Shown here: positions 1-7,053 of the stretch, one piece after another
How positions within the stretch are numbered: position 1 is the first letter of the stretch
Layout of the letters: every line of letters begins with the position of its first letter
Assembly: GCA_902772625.1 (NCBI GenBank)
Contig: CACYBP010000222.1
Span: 1-9,147, forward strand
DNA: 9,147 nucleotides
Source of the DNA: Oscillospiraceae bacterium
GTDB taxonomy: Bacteria > Bacillota > Clostridia > Oscillospirales > QAMX01
Reading direction: 5' to 3'
Notes under the pieces: generated by a model
Database searches by the model: none
Seen by the model: only the letters and a program-made list of their open reading frames with translations
Told to the model about the DNA's origin: nothing
Translations under genes and position numbers: made by a program

Positions 1-516
1 GTCCTCGGTGGAAAAGCTTTCCCGGGGGACGATGCGGTTATATTCCTCTTCGTGGTCCCGGATCACCCGGACGCCCTTCACCGGAAAGGGCTCCGGAAGG
101 ATATAGGGGTCGAAAAGATAGACCGAATCCCGGTCGAGTCCGGTCAGAAGAACGTAATGCCATCCGTCCAGATCGATCCGCGCCACGGCGCAGCCTCCCC
201 CCTGAAGGGTTTCGGCCAGAGGGCCGCCGTCCCGTAGGGTGACCTCCTCCCGGGCAATATACCGCGCCGAAAGCGCGAGTCTTCCGGTCTTTCCGAACCG
301 GTCGAGCCATTCGGTGAGGAAGCGCATGGCGGTGTGCGTCGTGCCCTTCATACCGCACAGCCCGTTGTCTCCGTAGGTGTCCAGACAATAGAGGTTGACG
401 TTCCGCACCACCTCGGGCTGGATCTCCTTTCGCTCGAAAAGATAGCTCAGCCCGTTCAGGATCGAGGTCGGGCAGCAGTCGTATTCGGTGATCTGATACC
501 GGAGAGGCACCTTCAT
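1..516 (-). CDS. C39-type cysteine peptidase-like protein (3' end outside the window)
   Basis: The reading frame is open from ATG at 516-514 to the left edge, giving 172 residues without a stop, so the C-terminus is missing. The N-terminus reads MKVPLRYQITEYDCCPTS, which has the Gln-x5-Cys arrangement of papain-fold C39-like peptidases: Q8 would form the oxyanion hole and C14 would be the nucleophile. The segment DGWHYVLLTGLD supplies a candidate histidine (H120), and VYLFDPY a candidate aspartate (D136), completing a plausible triad. No signal peptide or membrane segment is visible, so a cytoplasmic location is likely. It resembles stand-alone C39-family proteins of Firmicutes of roughly 200-230 residues, in which the motif is usually DCG; here it is Asp-Cys-Cys. 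The ATG lies 5 nt after the stop of the M20 peptidase gene, so it is the last visible gene of the pot operon. The nearest purine-rich site, GGGAGAAG, is rather far upstream. The substrate is unknown. A transglutaminase-like or BtrH-like acyltransferase role is an alternative on the same fold. Confidence 0.75.
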   Translation of the reverse strand, partial: MKVPLRYQITEYDCCPTSILNGLSYLFERKEIQPEVVRNVNLYCLDTYGDNGLCGMKGTTHTAMRFLTEWLDRFGKTGRLALSARYIAREEVTLRDGGPLAETLQGGGCAVARIDLDGWHYVLLTGLDRDSVYLFDPYILPEPFPVKGVRVIRDHEEEYNRIVPRESFSTED

Positions 517-521
517 TTTTC

Positions 522-1619
522 TCAATCTTCTCCCATGGTCATAAGTTTCAGGGTGAGCAGAGCGCACCTTTCAAGCTCGGGAATCTCGGTGTATTCCGAG
601 GTGGTGTGCACCCGGTTCATGGCGTTGGCCGCCACGATGCCCCGGATCCCCCAGAGGCAGAAATTGTTGTTGTCGCTTCCGCCGAAGGTATCGGTGAAAG
701 AAGGCTCGCCGAGGCCGCTTTCAAGGCAAGCCCGCGCGAATCTCTTCGCCACCGGCTCGTCCGGACTTACCCGGTACGCGCGGATCTCTTCGGTCATAGC
801 GAAATCGATCGAAGCGCCGAGCGCCTCCGCTTCCTTTTGAAAGACCTCCTTCACCCCGTCGGCTCTCCGGAGGGCTTCCTCATGCCGCAGGCTTCTGATC
901 TCGCCCCGGATCCTGATCGCGGCGGGAACGATGTTGACGCCCTTGCCGCCCTCGATCATGCCGAAATTCACGGTGGTGTCCCGGGAAACGTGTCCGGTGG
1001 AAAGCTTTGAGAGGGCGCATGCGGCCGCCGTCAGGGCGTTGATCCCGGTCTCGGGCGCAAAGCCCGCGTGGGCGGCGCGCCCCCTGACCGTAATATCCAG
1101 CGACAGGATGGTGGGCGCGGCCAGAGCCGCCGTCCCCACCCGTCCGTCCAGATCCAGAACGTAGGCCGTCTTCGCGCGGAAGGCGGCGTGATCGGCCTTC
1201 CGGGAGCCCTTGCCATAGATCTCCTCCATCACCGGGAAGAGCAGCTCGATATCCCGGTGGGGAAGCTTTTCTTCCCGGATCGCCTCCAGCGCCTCCAGGA
1301 TCGACGCAAGCCCCGCGGCGTCGTCGGCGCCGAGCACCGTGGTCCCGTCCGAGGTGATCCTTCCGTCGGGATGGACGACAGGGCGTCTCCCCTTTCCCGG
1401 CCGGACGGTATCGAGATGAGAGGAAAAGAGGATCGCATCTCCCGGGAGCGTTCCGGGAAGGAAGGCCGCGATATTCCCCGCTCCGTCGGTCTTTCCCTCG
1501 ATCCCGAGGGCGCGGAGCTTTTCCAGCATCACCTTCCGGATCGCGTCCTCCTCGCCGCTTTCGGCGTCCACCGATACGAGATCCAGGAAGGTCTTCTTCA
1601 CTCTTTCAGCGTCAATCAT
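522..1619 (-). CDS. M20 family metallopeptidase, peptidase T-like
   Basis: This 365-residue protein is predicted to be a cytoplasmic di-zinc aminopeptidase of the M20 clan, close to the peptidase T-like (PepT2) group that releases N-terminal residues from short peptides. The expected metal-site residues are visible: H68 and D70 in SSHLDTV, the bridging D99 in LGADDAAG, the general base E132 and ligand E133 in PVMEEIYG, D158 in LDLDGRVG, and the late histidine H338 in RVHTTSEY. The middle section, about residues 170-275, is the inserted dimerisation lid, with the RAAHAG motif at 181-186. Length fits the family. The ATG at 1619 follows the potD stop by 12 nt, but the spacer shows no good Shine-Dalgarno sequence, so translation may depend on coupling to potD. 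The stop lies 5 nt before the C39-like gene. Catalytic residues are intact, so it should be active. The natural substrate is not evident; M20 members also include deacetylases and dipeptidases. Confidence 0.9.
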   Translation of the reverse strand: MIDAERVKKTFLDLVSVDAESGEEDAIRKVMLEKLRALGIEGKTDGAGNIAAFLPGTLPGDAILFSSHLDTVRPGKGRRPVVHPDGRITSDGTTVLGADDAAGLASILEALEAIREEKLPHRDIELLFPVMEEIYGKGSRKADHAAFRAKTAYVLDLDGRVGTAALAAPTILSLDITVRGRAAHAGFAPETGINALTAAACALSKLSTGHVSRDTTVNFGMIEGGKGVNIVPAAIRIRGEIRSLRHEEALRRADGVKEVFQKEAEALGASIDFAMTEEIRAYRVSPDEPVAKRFARACLESGLGEPSFTDTFGGSDNNNFCLWGIRGIVAANAMNRVHTTSEYTEIPELERCALLTLKLMTMGED

Positions 1620-1631
1620 TTCTATTCGCTT

Positions 1632-2690
1632 TTATTCGCACAGATCCTTGAAGCGGGTCCAGATGGCGTCCTGTTTCTCGGCGGCCTCAGCGCTGATATT
1701 GCCGATCATTTCCATGTCCTCGGCCTTGAAATCCGAAGGAAGCACCAGGAATTCCTTATACTCGTCGGAGATCAGGTCGTCCGCCGCCTTGGTGGTGCAG
1801 TAATAGCCGAGGTATTCGAAGCTGGCTTTGCTGACCTCGGGGCGCAGGATGTAATCCATGAAGGCCAGCGCCGCGTCGGCGTTGGGCGCCTTGGAGGGGA
1901 TGAACATGCCCATGATGCCGAAGCCGATGCCCTCCTCGGGATAAACCACCTTCAGGCTCGGGTCGGCAAGCTTGGCCATGGTGACCTGGGAGGTGTACAT
2001 GACCGCGGCGTCCACCTCGCCCGACACCAGATCGTCCTGGACGTTGTCGTCCTTGATCAGGCGGATGTTGGGAGCCAGCTTGTAAAGAAGCTCTCCGGCT
2101 TCGTCGATCTGATCGAGATCGTTGGTGTTGTAGCTGTAGCCCAGGACCTTTTCGGCCATCCCCACGATGACGCGGTAATTGGCGATGATGGCGAGATCCT
2201 TTTCAAACGCGGCGTCCCAGAGATCGCCGTAGCCCTTGACGTCGATCTGGATCTTGTCGGGGTTATAGACGATGGTCTGGACCCCCGCGCCGTAAGGGAC
2301 GGTATACTCGTCCGCGGGATCGTAGAACTGTCCCTGATAGATGGGATTGATGTTGCCGTAGTTTTCGATTTTGGATTTGTCCAGTTTCTGGGCAAGACCT
2401 TCGGCGATGACCGTCTCGATGATGTAGTCGTCGGCGATGACGAGGTCGTAATCCCCGCCCTCGGCGGCTTCAAGGCGGGCGAGCATGGTCTCGTCGTAAT
2501 CGAAGTTGGTGTAGTTGATCTTGATCCCGGTCTCCTCTTCAAAGCCGGCGAGCACGTCGGGATCGAACATTTCGGCCCAGGTGTAGAGGTTCAGGGTTCC
2601 GCCTGTTTTTTCTTTCTCACCGTCGGAGCATCCGGCGAAGAGAAGAAGCGCCATGGCGAGGACCAGACAAATCGAAACGATTCTTTTCAT
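1632..2690 (-). CDS. potD: Polyamine ABC transporter substrate-binding lipoprotein PotD
   Basis: This 352-residue protein is the extracellular ligand-capturing part of the transporter. It begins with a lipoprotein signal peptide: K2-R3, a hydrophobic stretch to about residue 18, and a lipobox-like F-A-G-C with C21 as the lipidated cysteine. The mature part has the PotD/PotF-type periplasmic-binding fold: LNLYTWAEMFDPDVLAGFE near 33-51, DYDLVIADDY near 80-89, a hinge segment YTVPYGAGVQTIVYN at 129-143, GYGDLWDAAF at 153-162, and the C-terminal YPEEGIGFGIMGMFIPS at 250-266. In E. coli PotD and PotF the segment matching 132-137 normally carries an aromatic residue (PYxWG); here it is PYGAG, as I recall for a divergent Firmicutes branch. 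The ligand is therefore probably a polyamine but not certainly spermidine or putrescine. A good TAGGAGG ribosome site overlaps the potC stop, 4 nt before the ATG. The gene sits 8 nt after potC. Confidence 0.93.
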   Translation of the reverse strand: MKRIVSICLVLAMALLLFAGCSDGEKEKTGGTLNLYTWAEMFDPDVLAGFEEETGIKINYTNFDYDETMLARLEAAEGGDYDLVIADDYIIETVIAEGLAQKLDKSKIENYGNINPIYQGQFYDPADEYTVPYGAGVQTIVYNPDKIQIDVKGYGDLWDAAFEKDLAIIANYRVIVGMAEKVLGYSYNTNDLDQIDEAGELLYKLAPNIRLIKDDNVQDDLVSGEVDAAVMYTSQVTMAKLADPSLKVVYPEEGIGFGIMGMFIPSKAPNADAALAFMDYILRPEVSKASFEYLGYYCTTKAADDLISDEYKEFLVLPSDFKAEDMEMIGNISAEAAEKQDAIWTRFKDLCE

Positions 2691-2698
2691 ACTTCCTC

Positions 2699-3487
2699 CT
2701 ATTTGCTTTTTTTGGTATTTCCGATCCGGCCGAGAAGGGCGGATAACAGGACTAAGATCAGGGTCGCGAAGAACATCAGCGTGCAGAGTGCGTTGACCTT
2801 GGGCGTGACGCCGGTCTTAAGCTGGGTATAGATGACCACCGGAAGGGTGTTGACCTTGACGCCGGTGACGAAGACGCTGACGATCACGTCGTCCATGCTC
2901 ATGGCAAAAGAAAGGAGCATCCCGGAGACGATGCCGGGCAGGATCAGGGGCAGGGTGATATCGAAGAAGGAGCGCGCTCTGCCCGCGCCGAGATCCCGCG
3001 CCGCTTCCTCAAAGCTCGGGTCCAGGCCCGCAAGCCTTGCCCTGACCTGCATGAAGACGTAGGGGATCGAGAAGGCCGTGTGGCTGATGACCAGCGTGGT
3101 CATGCCGAAGGGAAGGCCGATGAGTGAAAAATACGCGAGAAAGATCATCCCGAGGATGATTTCCGGGGTCAGCATCGGAAGGGTGGCGATATAGGCCATG
3201 ATCCCCTTTCCCCGCAAGGAAGCCCGGGCGGTGCCGATGGCCCCCATAGTGCCGATTACCGCGGCGAAGAGGCTGGAAAGGCCGCCGAGGATAAGGCTGT
3301 TCACCAGAGCGCTTCCGAAGGCGCGGTCCTTGAAAAGCTCCGCGTACCATTTCAGAGAAAAGCCGTCCCAGACCGAGCTGATCTTGCTCTGGTTGAAGGA
3401 GTAGACCATCACGATCACGATGGGCAGATACATCATCAGAAGGCCCAGGATCAGATAGACCGTGGAAAAGACCGGTTTCCTCTTCAA
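2699..3487 (-). CDS. potC: Polyamine ABC transporter permease PotC
   Basis: This is the second membrane permease of the importer, 262 residues from a TTG start. About six hydrophobic segments can be seen, near residues 8-30, 58-86, 95-120, 126-148, 178-200 and 233-253. The cytoplasmic EAA loop that docks onto the ATPase is clear: E161-A-A-R-D-L-G-A-G, continuing to LPLILPG at 179-185. The TTG at 3487-3485 is chosen because a strong GGAGGGG site (3499-3493) sits 5 nt upstream, the TTG overlaps the potB TGA, and PotC proteins normally start at this point. The frame stays open much further upstream (to 4051), but that stretch is out of frame with potB, overlaps it completely and does not look like protein. 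The 20 nt encoding part of the EAA loop (2985-3004) are identical to those in potB (3773-3792). It should pair with PotB in a heterodimeric channel. Confidence 0.94.
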   Translation of the reverse strand: MKRKPVFSTVYLILGLLMMYLPIVIVMVYSFNQSKISSVWDGFSLKWYAELFKDRAFGSALVNSLILGGLSSLFAAVIGTMGAIGTARASLRGKGIMAYIATLPMLTPEIILGMIFLAYFSLIGLPFGMTTLVISHTAFSIPYVFMQVRARLAGLDPSFEEAARDLGAGRARSFFDITLPLILPGIVSGMLLSFAMSMDDVIVSVFVTGVKVNTLPVVIYTQLKTGVTPKVNALCTLMFFATLILVLLSALLGRIGNTKKSK

Positions 3488-4362
3488 ACGATCCCCTCCA
3501 CGTCCTTGCTTCCGGTGATCTTCCGGTAAAGAAAGATCATAAGGGTGGTCATCAGCATCAAAATCACCGACAGCGCCGCCGCGAAGGGCCAGTCGTGGAC
3601 CTTCATCAGCTGGTCCTGGATGACGTTTCCGATCAGGGCGATCTTGTTGCCGCCGAGGATGTCGGCGATGAAGAATAGCGCCATGGAGGGCACGAAGGTC
3701 AGGATCACCCCGGTCATAAGCCCGGGCATGGTGCATTTCAGGGTCACGGTGAAGAAGGCCTTCACCGGACCGGCGCCGAGATCCCGCGCCGCCTCCACTA
3801 AAGTCCAGTCCATCTTTTCCACGCTGGAATAGACCGAAAGGATCATAAAGGGCAGAAGCGCGTAGATCATGCCGACCACCACGGCCGGATAGGTATAGAG
3901 AAGCTTCAGTGGCTCGCCGGAAAGCCGGAGCGCCATCAGAAATTTGTCCAGAAGCCCGTTGGCACGGAAGATCACGATCCATCCGTAAAGGCGCATGAGC
4001 GAGCTGGTCCAGAAGGGGATTGTCACGAGCATCAGGACCGGCCCTCTCCACTTCGCGGGGAGCTTCGCCATGAAATAGCCGAAGGGATACCCGGCGAGGA
4101 TCACCAGCGCCGTCACCAGAAAGGCGAGCTTGATCGATTCCCAGAAGGTGGAAAGATAGGTCGGCTCGAAGATCTTCAGATAATTCCGGAGGGTGAATTC
4201 GTTCACGACTCCCCAGGTCTCGGCCCGGGAAAGAAAGCTCAGGACGATCATATAGACGAAGGGGCCAACCAGGAAGATCACCGTGAAGAGATACATCGGG
4301 CCGAGGAGCACGGCGTTCGCGCCGCGTTCCCGCCTTAAGAGGCGTACGTTTTTATTCTTCAT
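3484..4362 (-). CDS. potB: Polyamine ABC transporter permease PotB
   Basis: This 292-residue protein is the first membrane permease of the importer. Hydrophobic segments lie near residues 18-43, 76-97, 107-131, 155-178, 211-235 and 258-279, as expected for six transmembrane helices. The EAA docking motif is E190-A-A-R-D-L-G-A-G, followed by [12 protein letters not shown] at 203-214, where the PotA ATPase should contact it. The segment [14 protein letters not shown] at 115-128 is typical of PotB and PotH proteins. The ATG at 4362 lies inside the end of potA with an 11-nt overlap, and a GGTGGAGG site about 6 nt upstream is embedded in the last potA codons, so the two genes are translationally coupled. 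The stop overlaps the potC TTG start. No signs of damage or transfer are seen. Confidence 0.95.
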   Translation of the reverse strand: MKNKNVRLLRRERGANAVLLGPMYLFTVIFLVGPFVYMIVLSFLSRAETWGVVNEFTLRNYLKIFEPTYLSTFWESIKLAFLVTALVILAGYPFGYFMAKLPAKWRGPVLMLVTIPFWTSSLMRLYGWIVIFRANGLLDKFLMALRLSGEPLKLLYTYPAVVVGMIYALLPFMILSVYSSVEKMDWTLVEAARDLGAGPVKAFFTVTLKCTMPGLMTGVILTFVPSMALFFIADILGGNKIALIGNVIQDQLMKVHDWPFAAALSVILMLMTTLMIFLYRKITGSKDVEGIV

Positions 4363-5425
4363 CCCTGTCCTCCACCGTTACCGCGCGCTCCCCCGGGAAG
4401 GTAAAGACCACGTGATCCCCGGGCGAAAGGCTTGAATCGATGCCGTGGCGGCTGGCGACGATCTCGTCGCCGTTGGAAAGCGAAAGGGCGATGCGGAGCA
4501 TTCCGGCCGAAAAGCTCTTTTCCCTGACGACGGCGGGGATCCCCGCGCTTTCCCCGGAAAGGAATTCGATATACTCGCTCCGGACGGCGACGGCGATCGG
4601 CGCGCCTTCCGCGGGAGGGTCCTTTTCCGCCGTGACCGGCGCTTCCCCGCCCGCGTAGGAAAGGAAGAGCGCCCCGTCCCGGTACGCCGCCGTGCCCCGC
4701 AGGATATTGGCCGAGCCCACGAAGCTTGCCACGTAGCTGTTCTTCGGATGATCGTATATTTCAGACGGAGTCCCGATCTGCTGGAAAACGCCGTTTTTCA
4801 TCACGGCGATCCGGTCAGACATGTTCAGGGCCTCCTCCTGATCGTGGGTGATGTAGATAAAGGTGATGCCGAGCTGCTTCTGGAGCCTTTTGAGCTCAAT
4901 CTGCATCTGCCGCCGGAGCTGGAGATCCAGTGCGCCGAGAGGCTCGTCCAATAAAAGCACCTTCGGCCGGTTGACGATGGCCCGGGCGATGGCCACGCGC
5001 TGGCGCTGGCCGCCGGACATTTCAGAAGGCATGCGGTCTTCAAAGCCGGGAAGCTTGCAAAGCTCCAGGGCTTCTTTGACGGCTTTCTGTATCTCGGGCT
5101 TTTTCTTTCCCCGGATCTTCAGGCCGTAGCCCACGTTGGCCCCCACGTTCATATGGGGGAACAGGGCGTAATTCTGAAACACCGTGTTGACGTTTCTCTT
5201 TTCCGGCACCTCGTCGGTGACGTCCTTTCCCTCCAGAATGACCTGTCCGGAGTCGGCGGTCTCAAGGCCCGAGATGATGCGCAGAGTGGTGGTCTTGCCG
5301 CATCCCGAGGAGCCGAGAAGCGTGATGAATTCGCCTTCCCCGGCGGCAAGATCGATCCCCCGGAGGACTTCGGTGTCTTTGAACTTTTTCCGTACGTTCC
5401 GGAGTTCCAGAATGGGTTCCTTCAT
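4352..5425 (-). CDS. potA: Polyamine ABC transporter ATP-binding protein PotA
   Basis: This 357-residue protein is the ATPase that powers import. All nucleotide-binding elements are present: Walker A GSSGCGKT at 38-45, the Q-loop in FQNYALFP (Q84), the signature MSGGQRQR at 136-143 (Met in place of the usual Leu), Walker B VLLLDEP at 156-162, and the switch histidine H194 in ITHDQEEA. The sequence [17 protein letters not shown] around 78-94 is characteristic of PotA and close relatives. A C-terminal TOBE-type regulatory domain follows at about 277-352. The ATG at 5425 is preceded by AAAGGA with a 5-nt spacer. It is the first gene of the operon, about 70 nt after a predicted transcription start, and overlaps potB by 11 nt. 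Related ATPases serve iron or sugar uptake, but the adjacent PotB, PotC and PotD support the polyamine assignment. Confidence 0.95.
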   Translation of the reverse strand: MKEPILELRNVRKKFKDTEVLRGIDLAAGEGEFITLLGSSGCGKTTTLRIISGLETADSGQVILEGKDVTDEVPEKRNVNTVFQNYALFPHMNVGANVGYGLKIRGKKKPEIQKAVKEALELCKLPGFEDRMPSEMSGGQRQRVAIARAIVNRPKVLLLDEPLGALDLQLRRQMQIELKRLQKQLGITFIYITHDQEEALNMSDRIAVMKNGVFQQIGTPSEIYDHPKNSYVASFVGSANILRGTAAYRDGALFLSYAGGEAPVTAEKDPPAEGAPIAVAVRSEYIEFLSGESAGIPAVVREKSFSAGMLRIALSLSNGDEIVASRHGIDSSLSPGDHVVFTFPGERAVTVEDRDEE

Positions 5426-5495
5426 GTCGATCCTTTCTCGGGTCCCCCTCCCGGGGAAAGCGGCGCCGGGTTATTTCCTACCATTTGAATGTGAT

Positions 5496-5514
5496 AACGT
5501 ATATTATATATGTT
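5496..5514. promoter_or_regulatory. Near-perfect 19-bp palindrome over the pot -10 box (candidate operator)
   Basis: The sequence AACGTATATTATATATGTT has two 9-nt arms around a central T, with only one mismatched pair (G at 5499 against T at 5511). It covers the -10 hexamer and the likely start site, where a bound repressor would block RNA polymerase. The AT-rich core makes a chance palindrome more likely than usual, so this is only a candidate. No regulator gene is present in the window. Confidence 0.35.
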
Positions 5515-5531
5515 TTGGAGCCAAGACGCAA
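5503..5531 (-). promoter_or_regulatory. Predicted sigma-70-type promoter of the pot operon
   Basis: On the minus strand a perfect TATAAT box (5508-5503) is separated by 17 nt from TTGCGT (5531-5526), which keeps the TTG of the -35 consensus. The surrounding sequence is strongly AT-rich in an otherwise GC-rich window, with an A/T-rich stretch further upstream at about 5532-5554 that could act as an UP element. Transcription would start near 5496 and give a leader of about 70 nt before potA. The leader includes a short GC-rich hairpin (stem TCCCC/GGGGA) ahead of the AAAGGA ribosome site. Confidence 0.65.
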
Positions 5532-5802
5532 GATAGTTTTGATAAATATTTTGGCGCGTCTGTTTCACCCCCTTCGAATGCCTTCCCCCGGGCGGCGAAT
5601 AGCCTGCTTTTCACCGCCTCCCGCGCGGGAAGGGGCGTTTGGGCGCGCGGATACGATCCGGGCAGGGCTTTTTCCCGGGGGTGAAAGGCGAAAAGAAAGC
5701 CCTTCGCCTTCGGCGCGTTCCGTCAGGAATCGTCTGCATGAATATGCACCGATATGCCGCATAATGGCGCCGCGTGAGTCCGGAAAGGGCTCCTCCGGCA
5801 AG

Positions 5803-5836
5803 GCGAAAGGGAGAAGAACGCTCTTCTCCCCTTCGC
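5803..5836 (-). terminator. Strong 15-bp hairpin after the serine hydrolase gene (possible terminator)
   Basis: The arms 5803-5817 and 5822-5836 pair over 15 positions with one G-U wobble (as read on the minus strand) and a 4-nt loop. The hairpin starts 17 nt after the hydrolase stop codon, the usual place for an intrinsic terminator. On the minus strand no T-run follows the stem. On the plus strand an AT-rich but interrupted tract (TTATATTTCTTGTTT) follows a few bases later. It could be a weak terminator or an RNA 3'-end stabiliser. Confidence 0.45.
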
Positions 5837-5853
5837 GGTCTTATATTTCTTGT

Positions 5854-6996
5854 TTACTGTCTCAGGGCGAGGTATACGAGATCGCGCAGCACCCCGTGGA
5901 TCAGATGGAAGGTGACGCCGCTTTGCAGGACGTCCTGGGCGTAGACGTAGGTCAGATTGTTTCCCGGATCGATCATCAGATAGAAGCCCGCCGCACCGTC
6001 CCAGCCGAAATGCCCGAGCGGGCAGGTGGAGCCGCGGTCGTCGATGAAGGTCCTGACGCCCAGCGCGTAGGAATACCCTCTCATCTGCTCGAAGCTTTCG
6101 TGCATGTCCTGAAGCTGGACCGCGTCCAGCTGCGGCGTGCGGAAAAGCTCTACCGTTTCGGGCTTCAGGAGCTGAACCCCGTTCAGGGCCTTCCCGCCGT
6201 TCGCAAGGGCCGCGCCGAGTTTGATATAGTCGTCCACCGAGCTGAGAAGGCCTCCGCCGCCCGACTCGTATGCCTCGGGAAGCGGGCCGGATCTTCTGTT
6301 CCCCGCGGGAACCGGGTCGTCCTCCCCTTTTGCGGTCCAGAGGGTGGAGACGCGGGAAAGCTGCTCTTCGGTGGGATGGAAGGTGGTGTCCTTCATCCCC
6401 AGCGGCTCGAAGACCGCCGTGCGGAGATAGTCGGAAAACCTCATGCCGGAGGCCTTTTCAATCACCGCGCCCAATACGTCATGGCAGAGGGAATACTTGA
6501 AACGGGTTCCCGGCTCAAAGAGCAGCGGCCCCGCGGCAAAGGCCTCGGCGATATCGCAGGTGCCCGCCGCGTCTCCCTTTTCCTTCAGCACGTCCTTTAC
6601 GTTCCCGCGCATATTGTCGTAATCCAGACCGCCGGTCATGGTCATCAGATGGCGCACCGTCATGGTGTTTTTCGCAGGCCTCGCGCCCCCTTCTCCGTCC
6701 GTGACGGTGAGATCTCTGTATGCCGGAAGATACCGGGACACCGGATCCTCCAGAGAGAGCTTTCCCTCCTCGATCAGCTTCATGGCCGCCGTACAGGTGG
6801 ATATCTTGGAAGAGGAGTAGATCCAGTAAAGATCCCGGTCCGAGACCGGCCGTGTCTTTTCCGGGTCGCTGAAGCCCGCGCCGTGGCGATAGATCTCTTT
6901 TCCGTCCTTCAGGATCAGCATATCCACGGCAGGGATCCTGAAATTTGCCGCTTCGCTCTCGAGAAATGCGGTCAGCGGTTCAAAATGATACATCAT
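5854..6996 (-). CDS. Serine hydrolase, class C beta-lactamase family
   Basis: This protein of about 380 residues has the fold of class C beta-lactamases, DD-peptidases and esterases. Numbering from the upstream ATG at 7011, the nucleophile motif is S66-S-S-K69 within IYSSSKIST. The second motif, normally Tyr-x-Asn, is Y173-S-L175 in FKYSLCHDVLG. The third motif is the H334-F-G-W-D-G segment of GHFGWDGAAG, the esterase-like form rather than Lys-Thr-Gly. The family landmarks GKLSLEDPVSRYLP (84-97) and ESGGGGLLSS (249-258) are also present. I prefer the ATG at 6996 because AAAGGAG lies 5 nt upstream of it; the in-frame ATG at 7011 has only GGGAAGG pressed against it. No signal peptide is seen, which argues for a cytoplasmic esterase or amidase rather than a secreted beta-lactamase. 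It has its own promoter and a 3' hairpin, so it appears monocistronic. The substrate cannot be inferred, and antibiotic resistance should not be assumed. Confidence 0.92.
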   Translation of the reverse strand: MMYHFEPLTAFLESEAANFRIPAVDMLILKDGKEIYRHGAGFSDPEKTRPVSDRDLYWIYSSSKISTCTAAMKLIEEGKLSLEDPVSRYLPAYRDLTVTDGEGGARPAKNTMTVRHLMTMTGGLDYDNMRGNVKDVLKEKGDAAGTCDIAEAFAAGPLLFEPGTRFKYSLCHDVLGAVIEKASGMRFSDYLRTAVFEPLGMKDTTFHPTEEQLSRVSTLWTAKGEDDPVPAGNRRSGPLPEAYESGGGGLLSSVDDYIKLGAALANGGKALNGVQLLKPETVELFRTPQLDAVQLQDMHESFEQMRGYSYALGVRTFIDDRGSTCPLGHFGWDGAAGFYLMIDPGNNLTYVYAQDVLQSGVTFHLIHGVLRDLVYLALRQ

Positions 6997-7001
6997 CCGG
7001 T

Positions 7002-7008
7002 CTCCTTT
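7002..7008 (-). promoter_or_regulatory. Ribosome binding site fixing the serine hydrolase start
   Basis: AAAGGAG on the minus strand lies 5 nt before the ATG at 6996, which is followed directly by a second ATG. The site falls inside the frame that would start at 7011, so it favours the shorter protein. Confidence 0.7.
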
Positions 7009-7014
7009 CATCCT

Positions 7015-7038
7015 TCCCGCCGTCTTTTCGCGGCGGGA
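7015..7038 (-). promoter_or_regulatory. Leader hairpin upstream of the serine hydrolase ribosome site
   Basis: The arms TCCCGCCG and CGGCGGGA form a perfect 8-bp GC-rich stem with an 8-nt loop. It lies in the predicted 5' leader and ends 6 nt before the AAAGGAG ribosome site. There is no T-run after it, so it is not a typical attenuator. It could affect mRNA stability or translation, or be a DNA binding site. Confidence 0.4.
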
Positions 7039-7053
7039 GTCCTTGTGAGTTTT

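Larger units (their letters stand above)
5426..5853. other. Non-coding region between the serine hydrolase gene and the pot operon
   Basis: About 430 bp with no convincing gene. It holds the 3' hairpin of the hydrolase gene at the right, the pot promoter and palindrome at the left, and in between (about 5560-5800) a GC-rich stretch in which I recognise only small dyads, for example TGCAT/ATGCA at 5735-5748 and AAGGCGAA/TTCGCCTT near 5686-5711. A 78-codon minus-strand frame (5801-5565) begins with TTG, lacks a ribosome site and has low-complexity, Arg/Pro-rich content, so it is not called. Confidence 0.6.

Noticed and set aside
38..388. 116-codon minus-strand frame inside the C39-like gene
   Set aside because: It is out of frame with the open C39-like reading frame (516 to 1) and has no recognisable protein features.
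1068..2831. 587-codon open frame on the plus strand antisense to potD and the M20 gene
   Set aside because: It is a shadow of GC-rich codon use: it has no ribosome site or recognisable domain, and spans the whole of potD, whose protein is unmistakable.
2985..3792. Identical 20-nt stretch in potC (2985-3004) and potB (3773-3792) as a possible repeat element
   Set aside because: It encodes the conserved AARDLGAG part of the EAA loop in both permeases, so shared ancestry and codon preference explain it.
2699..4051. Longer 450-codon version of potC
   Set aside because: The upstream 188 codons overlap potB in another frame and are Arg/Asp/His-rich noise; the TTG at 3487 has an excellent ribosome site and matches the normal PotC start.
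5565..5801. 78-codon minus-strand frame in the intergenic region
   Set aside because: It starts with TTG, lacks a ribosome site, is rich in Arg/Pro/Gly, and ends close to the pot promoter; no family resemblance.
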